Part shown: one piece after another, positions 1-6,886 of the stretch
Layout: every line of letters starts with the position of its first letter
Numbering within the stretch: position 1 is the stretch's first letter
Assembly (NCBI GenBank): GCA_042091375.1
Contig: JBELHO010000035.1
Coordinates: forward strand, 1 to 34,852
Source of the DNA: JBELHO01 sp042091375
Lineage (GTDB): Bacteria > Pseudomonadota > Gammaproteobacteria > Enterobacterales > Alteromonadaceae
DNA: 34,852 nt
Direction: 5' to 3'
Notes under the pieces: generated by a model
What the model saw: only the letters and a program-made list of their open reading frames with translations
Databases searched by the model: none
What the model was told of the DNA's origin: nothing
Position numbers and translations under genes: made by a program

Positions 1-99
1 TAGCTGAAATAGCTGGCTTAAATGCCATCAGGCATCGGTTGTTGCCGAGCAGCGCTCATTAAAACCAGCTAACACAGGCTAACCGCTATACAAGCACTG

Positions 100-1131
100 T
101 TATTGATAACTGTGCTCGTTTAGTTGATCATCGCCATCTGTGCTGCTGTGGTAATGATTGTCTTGACTGCTGTCACATTCCAAGGCATCGCCTTTAACAA
201 TGCGAAAGTATTTACTGGCCAAACGCAGTTTACCGACACTGCGCTGGATCAGTTCGCTGGAATCACAGCTGTTGTTGAGGGCGTCGACAAATTGTTTGCG
301 AATGCGATAAATTTGAATGTTTAAGTGGCTGGGATCTATCCCTAAATCTTTGGCTAGCAGCTCGGCGTAAATCCACCCTTGCTCACTTTCATCAACTCCA
401 GCTTCAATGTCTTTAAACCTTTGCCTAGCTAAGGTTAAGGTCAGGTAGTGATGGCTGCGCACTAAAAGATCTATGCACTGATCGTCACTTTCCATAGTCA
501 AGTGGGTACTTTCTTCGTCTAAGCTGACTTGAAAATTTAAGGTCAGTTGATCTAGGGATGTTAGGGTGGGCCTGAGTATTTGTGTGTCGGCAATGCAGCG
601 ATTGATTTGTAGTTGCCAAGAGAGGCCATCAACAACGACGATTTCTCGATCGGTAAGCTCTGAGCAGACACTGGCTTGCTCGACATTGTCATCGAGTTTT
701 TCTTGCCACCACGAGTAAGTTTGGTTGTTGTAACTGAGGACTACTGGTTGCGATTGTTTAGCAGGCAAGACGTGAAAATATTCTAGCTCTATTGCTTTGC
801 CTTCATGCTCGACAGGGATCAAACAATCGCAAGGCGGGTTGATGTCATGCACAGTAAAGGCATTGCCTGACTTGCTGGCAAAGGTGATGGTATCGCCTTG
901 CTGCAAATGCGCAACTTTGTCGCGCGCCAGTTTTTTGCCGTTCACCCAAGTGCCATTGCTGCTCACGTCCCAGAGGATCCAATGTTTTTCATTCCACTCA
1001 ATAAAGGCGTGTACTTTGGAAATGTAAGCATCGCTAATTTGCGTATCAACTGAGCATTGCAGTCGACCAAAACTGTGGTGTGATTGTAATAAATGACGCT
1101 GTTGCGTTTGATTGTTTATTAGCGTTGCCAT
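100..1131 (-). CDS. FHA domain protein with C-terminal winged-helix-like region
   Basis: Probably a cytoplasmic signalling or transcription protein that reads phosphothreonine. The N-terminal ~95 residues form an FHA domain: G22-R23, then S38 and H41 (SKVH), then S58-N59-G60-T61 and N64-G65 (SSNGTWVNG), the usual phosphopeptide-binding residues. The C-terminal third (about 220-320) contains a helix-rich stretch (LTLARQRF, LNIQIYRIRKQF) followed by RSVGKLRL, which resembles the winged helix of OmpR-type DNA-binding domains. That second assignment is inference. An upstream TTG at 1134 is possible, but AAGGGG lies at proper spacing only for the ATG at 1131, giving 343 aa. FHA regulators usually work with a Ser/Thr kinase and phosphatase; none is visible here, though the next genes leftward are outside the window. 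No clear terminator follows. Confidence 0.85.
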   Translation of the reverse strand: MATLINNQTQQRHLLQSHHSFGRLQCSVDTQISDAYISKVHAFIEWNEKHWILWDVSSNGTWVNGKKLARDKVAHLQQGDTITFASKSGNAFTVHDINPPCDCLIPVEHEGKAIELEYFHVLPAKQSQPVVLSYNNQTYSWWQEKLDDNVEQASVCSELTDREIVVVDGLSWQLQINRCIADTQILRPTLTSLDQLTLNFQVSLDEESTHLTMESDDQCIDLLVRSHHYLTLTLARQRFKDIEAGVDESEQGWIYAELLAKDLGIDPSHLNIQIYRIRKQFVDALNNSCDSSELIQRSVGKLRLASKYFRIVKGDALECDSSQDNHYHSSTDGDDQLNEHSYQ

Positions 1132-1354
1132 CAATACCCCTTAACTTGATGATCAAATGACTCGGTGGCGGCAAAAGTTGCACAACACACCTCTGTATTC
1201 ATCTTATGTACAAGTAAATGTCTGTTTATTGTGCCCTATTTTGCGCTAGCTGCCAATCTCAGCAGTAGGTTTTTGGCAAGTATCGGATGCCAATGCGCAT
1301 GTGAAAAATATTATTAATGGATTTGCCATTGTAACCATTACCAGAAAATCCGCT

Positions 1355-1410
1355 ATTACAGGACATTACACGGCATTATGAGGCATTACAGGAAATTACC
1401 GAAAATTACT
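1355..1410. repeat. Six 10-bp-phased ATTAC direct repeats
   Basis: ATTACA or a one- or two-base variant recurs exactly every 10 bases at 1355, 1365, 1375, 1385, 1395 and 1405 (ATTACA, ATTACA, ATTATG, ATTACA, ATTACC, ATTACT). The intervening four bases are partly conserved (GGAC, CGGC, AGGC, GGAA). The period equals one turn of the helix, so every copy faces the same side of the DNA. That fits an array of protein-binding sites better than random sequence. It lies about 220 bp upstream of the FHA start and 430 bp upstream of the pilin. Confidence 0.7.
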
Positions 1411-1512
1411 GCACAGCAAAATCCATTGAATCGATTGAATTCAGTTAAGTATTTATCGGGCAAATATAGGGGTGCATACTTGCATGAATAAAATTAATCT
1501 GAGTATAAACAA

Positions 1513-1567
1513 AGACTAAAAACAGTGAGCTGTTTTCTGCTTGATTGTAGCCGGCTATTTTTAGTCT
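1513..1567. repeat. Nested inverted repeats that could form alternative hairpins
   Basis: AGACTAAAAA (1513-1522) is the exact reverse complement of TTTTTAGTCT (1558-1567). Inside it, AAAACAG (1519-1525) and CTGTTTT (1530-1536) form a second perfect stem with a TGAG loop. The two stems share bases, so they cannot form together, as in an attenuator. No T-run directly follows the short hairpin. About 270 bp upstream of the pilin. Confidence 0.45.
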
Positions 1568-1786
1568 GTTATTTGCTTGGTACTCAATTATTTTAAGTGA
1601 GGGTTTATCCTAACTTTCAGCCCCCCTTGTTAACTCACTTATAACACCTGGTTAACCCAATGATTTACTTTGATTTTTGGCTCGCTATGTAAAAACTTAA
1701 ACAAAGTTGAATACTGTAAAACTTACTGGTAATTTACTAACAGATCACGAAAAGTGATGTATTTTGATGCGCGCACTAACCCATTG

Positions 1787-1815
1787 TTGGGCTTTGATCT
1801 CGATTGAGATATAAA
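1787..1815 (+). promoter_or_regulatory. Probable sigma-70 promoter of the pilin gene
   Basis: TTGGGC (1787-1792) and TATAAA (1810-1815) are separated by 17 bp, placing the start of transcription near 1822 and leaving a very short leader before the ribosome binding site AGAGGT (1825-1830). The spacer carries a perfect inverted repeat, ATCTC-GATT-GAGAT (1797-1810), that could be an operator overlapping the -10 box. The -35 box is a weak match. Confidence 0.45.
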
Positions 1816-1838
1816 TTAAATTTTAGAGGTTTGTAAAT

Positions 1839-2339
1839 TTGTATAAGCAAAAAGGTTTTACATTAATTGAGTTGGTGATCGTTATTGTTATTTTAGGTAT
1901 TTTAGCTGCTACAGCTGCACCTAAGTTCATTGATTTATCTGACGAGGCTGACGAGGCTGTATTTTCAGGTATAGCAGCGGCTTTTAAGGGAGGGGTTAAG
2001 CAAGTACATCTCGCTTGGTTAATACGCGGTTCTGGTGAGGCGATACAAAATTTTATTGAAATTTCAGATCCTCTTGCATTGGGTGACCTAAGTGTAAACA
2101 GTGCTGGCTATCCAGCAGATACAAGAGGGACTAGTCTTGAATTAGATAGTGAAAATGATTGCTTAGATGTATGGAGAGCTGTGCTTGATTCACAAGATGC
2201 TTTAGTGTCTGGTGATAGCTCAAGTGATTTTGAAGCAACATACAATGGTAATAACGACTGTACTTATACCTACAACAAGCAAACTAATTTAACCGTAGAT
2301 TACGATTCAAATAGCGGGATCGTCACAGTTAACAACTAA
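1839..2339 (+). CDS. MSHA-like type IV pilin (prepilin)
   Basis: A type IV pilin subunit of the MSHA class, made as a prepilin, cleaved and N-methylated by prepilin peptidase and assembled into a surface fibre used for attachment. The N-terminus KQKG|FTLIELVIVIVILGI is a textbook class III signal: the cleavage site follows Gly6, Glu11 is the assembly residue, and a long hydrophobic helix runs into AAPKF. The 166-aa size and two C-terminal-half cysteines in NDC contexts (probable disulfide loop) fit the family. The start is TTG, placed by AGAGGT eight bases upstream; no in-frame ATG lies near. No assembly ATPase, platform protein or peptidase gene is nearby, so this is an orphan pilin depending on machinery elsewhere. 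Confidence 0.88.
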   Translation: MYKQKGFTLIELVIVIVILGILAATAAPKFIDLSDEADEAVFSGIAAAFKGGVKQVHLAWLIRGSGEAIQNFIEISDPLALGDLSVNSAGYPADTRGTSLELDSENDCLDVWRAVLDSQDALVSGDSSSDFEATYNGNNDCTYTYNKQTNLTVDYDSNSGIVTVNN

Positions 2340-2534
2340 CGTTTTACTATGACTCACAAGCAAATCAACAATTACAAAAAGGCATAAGGCTCTTTGATCA
2401 ACTTTCTGATTTGTTGCTGTATATCTATAAGATATATATTGTTGCATCCTAGTCTATCTTTGCAGTAGACATTTTTAACCTTATTTCAGATGCGCAATCC
2501 TTATGCTTTGTTGCCTAACACAGTACTTTAGTTA
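2340..2534. other. Convergent spacer between pilin and DUF1800 gene
   Basis: A 195-bp AT-rich spacer where two converging transcripts must end. The only hairpin seen is TATATC-TATAA-GATATA (2420-2436), AT-only and weak. No clear intrinsic terminator was found on either strand. Confidence 0.4.
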
Positions 2535-5168
2535 TTATCTTTGCACTATACTCTCTGGCGCGTTAACTACTCCGTAAATAGCTATGTTGATTTTATCATC
2601 GGTTGCGGCAACGGTTGACATTGCGTTTGTGATGGCTTGATAGCTGGTGTTGTTTTCAGCGAGTGTTAATTGCCCGCCATTGAGGTAATAGTCTAGATAA
2701 TCAATCACTGCCAAGGCTTTATCTTCATCATCGCCTTGGCTCTGTTGCCATATGTCGATCAGTATTTGGCTGTTGAGTTTGACCAGTAAGTCGTCTTTTT
2801 CATAGTCAGAGAAACGGTGAGATGGGCGCGCTACACCATTGAGGATGAACTCACCTAAAGCGTTTATGGTGCTGACCATGGTGCTTTCGGTCATGAGTTG
2901 TAATTCCGGTGCCACTAGAGATTGACTGGCCAGAGCACCAGTAGGTGAAAAGTCAGGTGAGAAAAAATTAAACACAGAAGCAGAGCCTAAGTTTCGTTGC
3001 CCTATGGGCAGTTCACCCACCCTTAATAGGCTGGCCTGCTCGGCGTAGTTGCTTTTGCCGGCGAAGTCTATGCCGTCAGCACCGAATTCAATACTGGAAT
3101 GAGCATCTAATAGCCGCATTAAGCCAGTAAAGCGCAATATCGGTTCTTTGACTTTGCCGTAAGTTGTCGATGAAATAACCGCTGGGTTTCTCGCTTCGGG
3201 ATCCAATAAGATGGCTTTCACCGTTTTGTTGAGATCACCGGTTTGACCAAATACTGTACTGACTCTTTGTACATAATCACTACTTGGATTCGAAGTGACT
3301 AAGCGCTGGATCAGTCGATAACTGATAAACGGCGCTGTGGTTGGGTGCGCAACGATTGCTTGCATTACTGCACTTAGTTCGCTATCAGCATTGGCTAAAC
3401 TGGCTTCTTTGGCTTCCACGGTAATGATTTGAGTACCATTATCAAACAAGGTTTTGTTGCCGAAATCGTGCTCTTCAACAAAAAACTTCATCGGCTCAGT
3501 CCAACGATATTGCTCGTTGTTGGCGCGATCACCTATGTTGAACTGTGGATTGTCGATCATAGTGCCGTTGTCGCTGATCTTGGAAAAACTCAATCCAGTA
3601 AAGACTTTGGCCAATTGTTCAATCACTTGATTGTCGTAAGTTGACTGGGGCAAGTTGTTCTCGCCTAATTTAATTGTGCCGTTGAGCTCTTGATGAACCA
3701 GTCCAAAACTGAATAGTTGCATTATTTCTCGGGCGTAGTTTTCATCGGGAAAGGTGCCTTGATCGACATCGGCTTTGGCATTTTTTAAATGGCTGAGCCA
3801 ATTGCCCATAATGGCATGACGAGTCACCTGCTCTAGCAGTTGATTGTATTGAGCAAACCCATGAGCAGCTAGGGTATCCCAATAATCGGCAACGCCGCGA
3901 AACGCTCTGCGCGGTATGGTGTTACCGTCGCCGATCACTAAAATTTCACTCAAGGCAAAAGCCACCCTTTGCCTCAATTGATCGTTTGCATAGACAGCAA
4001 TAGGCCAAAACGCGTCTCTTCGTGCAAACCAACCGTCTTCCTCAGGAAATAGTGCATTGGTTGCATCGGTGAGTTCCAACATGCTGGTTGCTGGTAGGGC
4101 CATTTGTTGTTCGATCCATGCTTCGTAAACCTGCATGCGGTTGCTGCCGTCGTCGTTCATTTGACTTTTAAGGGAGTCATAGTCAGCTGGGGTTGCGCCA
4201 AAGGTGGCTTGACTTAGAAAACGCACAATATCGCGGTCGCGATCTGCTGGAGTCAATAGTGATTCGTCGGGTGGCTCAATGTTTTCATCGTAATTAAAGC
4301 TGGCAGTTATTTCGCCGTTGGGATAGTTGGCGGTGTGTATGTTTAAATAAAATGCGCCTGCAAACAGGGTATCAAGCATTTCCTGCTTGCTGGTGAAAGG
4401 CCCACCCGGAGACAGATCCCAAAGGTAATCGTATATTGCTCCAGTTTCTTCAATATCTTTGATCATAGTGCCTGACGGGGCGAGGTGAATATGTTGATCG
4501 GTTTGCTCTGAACTTAAGCCACTAAATTCATAAGACAGGGTGGCTTGCTCGTTGTCACCTTGCAGTATTAATGACAACACGCCACTGCCAACGGTAGTGG
4601 CATTGTCTTGGGCAGTAAAGTAGCCGATAAATACTTTGCTGTTGGCGTTGCTGTTATCCGCATCGGCAATGTGCAACTGGGCGCTGTTTTCGCTGCTGGT
4701 TTGATAATCGTCACTGTCGAGTATGTTGATGATGACCTGTTCGATCACTTCATGGGCGTCATCTTGAGTTGGATGTACTTCGATCACGCGACTGTTTTGA
4801 TCCTCGGCCAGTTCGAGTGTGTCAGCAACGTCGCCGCCGTCACTGTAAACTAAGGTAAAATCTTCGGCTGTCGCTTGCGCTTGGCCTTGTTCGTCGTTGC
4901 CTATGCTGTATTCAATGGCTAATGCAGAGGAGTCGCCGCTGCGTTCAACTTGAAATTTAGCCAAGACATTACTTTTCTCTATGGCGAGTTCAGTGATCAC
5001 CGAGATAGTTACTGTTGGCTTGGTTACTGGTGGTGGATTGACTACCGGCGGCGGCACAACTGGATCATTTGGTTGCGCGTCATCTCCACCTCCACCGCCG
5101 CAGGCAGATAAAGTCAACAGGCTGATCAACAGGAGATATTTATAACTGTTTAGCTGTAGCGTATTCAT
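2535..5168 (-). CDS. DUF1800 lipoprotein with a CHRD domain
   Basis: A large surface or periplasmic lipoprotein of unknown biochemical function. It starts with a lipoprotein signal peptide (lipobox LSAC, Cys23) and a Gly-rich then Pro-rich linker. Residues ~55-170 look like a Calx-beta-type fold. Residues ~178-290 match the CHRD domain (HIHLAPSG, AFYLNIHTANYPNGEI). Residues ~300-870 are DUF1800, opening with the family signature RFLSQATFGA. It is translated just after the DUF1501 gene: two bases separate stop and start, and its ribosome binding site AAGGAG lies inside the end of that gene, so translation is probably coupled. DUF1800 and DUF1501 genes are a recurring pair in many bacteria. CHRD is named for chordin; its role in bacteria is unclear. 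Confidence 0.9.
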   Translation of the reverse strand: MNTLQLNSYKYLLLISLLTLSACGGGGGDDAQPNDPVVPPPVVNPPPVTKPTVTISVITELAIEKSNVLAKFQVERSGDSSALAIEYSIGNDEQGQAQATAEDFTLVYSDGGDVADTLELAEDQNSRVIEVHPTQDDAHEVIEQVIINILDSDDYQTSSENSAQLHIADADNSNANSKVFIGYFTAQDNATTVGSGVLSLILQGDNEQATLSYEFSGLSSEQTDQHIHLAPSGTMIKDIEETGAIYDYLWDLSPGGPFTSKQEMLDTLFAGAFYLNIHTANYPNGEITASFNYDENIEPPDESLLTPADRDRDIVRFLSQATFGATPADYDSLKSQMNDDGSNRMQVYEAWIEQQMALPATSMLELTDATNALFPEEDGWFARRDAFWPIAVYANDQLRQRVAFALSEILVIGDGNTIPRRAFRGVADYWDTLAAHGFAQYNQLLEQVTRHAIMGNWLSHLKNAKADVDQGTFPDENYAREIMQLFSFGLVHQELNGTIKLGENNLPQSTYDNQVIEQLAKVFTGLSFSKISDNGTMIDNPQFNIGDRANNEQYRWTEPMKFFVEEHDFGNKTLFDNGTQIITVEAKEASLANADSELSAVMQAIVAHPTTAPFISYRLIQRLVTSNPSSDYVQRVSTVFGQTGDLNKTVKAILLDPEARNPAVISSTTYGKVKEPILRFTGLMRLLDAHSSIEFGADGIDFAGKSNYAEQASLLRVGELPIGQRNLGSASVFNFFSPDFSPTGALASQSLVAPELQLMTESTMVSTINALGEFILNGVARPSHRFSDYEKDDLLVKLNSQILIDIWQQSQGDDEDKALAVIDYLDYYLNGGQLTLAENNTSYQAITNAMSTVAATDDKINIAIYGVVNAPESIVQR

Positions 5169-5170
5169 TG

Positions 5171-6625
5171 TTATAACTCCTTAAAAAGTTGTAAGTTGGC
5201 TACTTCAGCAAAGGGATCGTCGAAATTGTTTAACGACGGCAGTAGCTCAGGTAGTTGACCTTTGTCGACCCCAAACCAATGGGCAATTAAGGCGCTGACA
5301 TGACAGGTTGGCGTTGTTGGGATCCATCTTCCTCTTTGGTTATTGGCATCTAGCCCTTGCCCAACTTGTAAATCAGGGTGGGTGCCAAACAAGTGTCCAC
5401 CATTGACCATACCGCCCATTAATATGGCGTGGCCTCCCCAAGCGTGATCTGTGCCAGAGGTTTGATCATTGCCATTTGGCGTAAGGGTGCGACCAAATTC
5501 AGAGCCACAGAAAGTCAGCACTTTGTCAAAATCCCCTTGGGCTTTTAATGCCGCATTTAGGGCGGCAAGGGCATTGTTTAAGTCTTGCATTAACTCGGCG
5601 TGATCCTCTAACAGGTTTTGATGGGTGTCAAAACCACGCATGTTAACAAAGAATATCGGTCGCTTGTTTTGGCTGCTGCCTCTGCCCGCAATAAACTTGA
5701 CTATGGTTTGTAAGTCTTGTCCTACTGAGCTGGTTTCTGCCCCATAGTCAGCAAATATTTGCTGGTAATCTATGCCGTTGTTGTCGGCATAGTCAAAGGC
5801 ACTGTCCACTACCGTTTTAGCATTTTGCATGCTATTAAAGGTTTGTTGGTACTTACTTGACATTAAGTGACTTTCATTGCTGGCGTCAAAGAACTGGGCA
5901 AACATAGATTCAGTGACTTGGTTGGAGAAGGCCAGATCGGCAATGCCACTTTCAGTGAAGACAAACGGGTTAATTTCATTGTTTTTACTAACTTGAAAGG
6001 CATTTAAGCCTGACATTGAAATGAGAGGCGAGACTGAATTATCGGTATTTTTAGTTGAAACCAGTTCAGCTAATCGCCCTCCCCAGCCATATTCAAAGGT
6101 GTTGGTGGGCTCACTTTGATATTGTTTTTGTTGGTCGGCATGGGAAAATAATTGTGGCGGTAGGCTAACTGTCTTGTCTATGTACTCTTGTCTGGTGGTG
6201 GGCATGAGTAAATTACCGGTGTTGCACACAATTGACAGTTCGCCTTGGTTGAATAAGTGAGCCATGTCTGGGCAATTGCCGTGTAAGCCAAACTCATTGT
6301 GGTTTTCAGCGTTGTATATTTGTGCTGGCTTAGCTAAGTTTAGGCTGTGTAAGCTGTTTTGCGCTAAAGCTAAATTGCCGCGATGTTGCTCGTAGCGCGA
6401 GCGCAGTGCGTTGTCACCTGTGGGAACTAGCATGTTGTTGGCATCATTGCCGCCATCGAGAAAAATATATATCAGTGCTTGGTAATCATCACTGACATTG
6501 GCAAGTGCTGCCGTGGAATTAACTAAGTTGAATAATCCAGAGGAATATAAAGCAACTGTGCTGACCCCCGCTAGGCTGTTTTGTAAGAACTGTCTTCGGC
6601 TATTTTTGTTGTGATTATCATTCAT
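5171..6625 (-). CDS. DUF1501 family protein, Tat-exported
   Basis: A secreted protein of the DUF1501 family, distantly related to the sulfatase/alkaline phosphatase fold; activity unknown. The N-terminus has a twin-arginine motif (SRRQFLQ, Arg10-Arg11) followed by a hydrophobic stretch ending near AALA, so it should leave the cytoplasm folded through Tat. Family landmarks are FLDGGNDANNMLVP near residue 53, EFGRT near 375 and GTDHAWGGHA near 395, the metal-site-like block of the family. At 484 aa it is full length. First gene of the operon with the DUF1800 lipoprotein. The ATG at 6625 is preceded by TTGGGTG at suitable spacing. The upstream spacer (6626-6886) holds operator-like repeats. Confidence 0.9.
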   Translation of the reverse strand: MNDNHNKNSRRQFLQNSLAGVSTVALYSSGLFNLVNSTAALANVSDDYQALIYIFLDGGNDANNMLVPTGDNALRSRYEQHRGNLALAQNSLHSLNLAKPAQIYNAENHNEFGLHGNCPDMAHLFNQGELSIVCNTGNLLMPTTRQEYIDKTVSLPPQLFSHADQQKQYQSEPTNTFEYGWGGRLAELVSTKNTDNSVSPLISMSGLNAFQVSKNNEINPFVFTESGIADLAFSNQVTESMFAQFFDASNESHLMSSKYQQTFNSMQNAKTVVDSAFDYADNNGIDYQQIFADYGAETSSVGQDLQTIVKFIAGRGSSQNKRPIFFVNMRGFDTHQNLLEDHAELMQDLNNALAALNAALKAQGDFDKVLTFCGSEFGRTLTPNGNDQTSGTDHAWGGHAILMGGMVNGGHLFGTHPDLQVGQGLDANNQRGRWIPTTPTCHVSALIAHWFGVDKGQLPELLPSLNNFDDPFAEVANLQLFKEL

Positions 6626-6692
6626 GGTAAGACACCCAAGAAATTTTATATTGATTAAATATAAGCACAGTATTGATGCAATGGGCAGATAA

Positions 6693-6709
6693 TTTACACT
6701 TCTTTACAC
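6693..6709. promoter_or_regulatory. 10-bp-spaced direct repeat TTTACAC x2
   Basis: TTTACAC occurs at 6693-6699 and 6703-6709, exactly 10 bp apart; read on the minus strand this is GTGTAAA-N3-GTGTAAA, upstream of the DUF1501 start. Direct repeats with one-turn spacing are typical of OmpR/PhoB-type response-regulator sites. Which regulator binds is not known. Confidence 0.4.
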
Positions 6710-6750
6710 CGGCATGGAGATAATGGCAAAACGCAAACGGCTCTATTACC

Positions 6751-6771
6751 TCAGTAATACTGATATATCAG
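6751..6771. promoter_or_regulatory. Overlapping palindromes upstream of the DUF1501 operon
   Basis: TCAGTA-A-TACTGA (6751-6763) is a perfect 6-1-6 palindrome and overlaps CTGATATATCAG (6760-6771), a perfect 12-bp palindrome. They lie between the end of the M14 gene and the DUF1501 gene. They look like operator sites but could also be 3'-end structure of the M14 transcript; neither is followed by a T-run. Confidence 0.35.
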
Positions 6772-6886
6772 ACTCACAGTGATCTTAATAAAAAAATCAG
6801 TTAAAGATAGATGACTTGATCATCCCTTGATTGAAAAACTTGATAAACCTTTCTCTGTCACTGCTAATCTGAACTTCAAGTGCATT

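Larger units (their letters stand above)
1132..1838. other. Long intergenic region between FHA gene and pilin
   Basis: About 700 bp with no convincing gene on either strand. It separates the divergent FHA gene and pilin gene, so it must hold both promoters. It contains a 10-bp-phased repeat (1355-1410), an NF1-like inverted repeat TTGGCA-N9-TGCCAA (1273-1293), nested inverted repeats at 1513-1567, an 8-bp inverted repeat (TAAGTGAG 1594-1601 with CTCACTTA 1634-1641) and a probable pilin promoter at 1787-1815. The density of structure is higher than in the other spacers of the window. A small RNA is possible but cannot be shown. Confidence 0.6.

Noticed and set aside
3..62. A 19-codon frame open to the left edge (plus strand), possibly the end of a gene
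   Set aside because: Too short to distinguish from chance, with no recognisable sequence.
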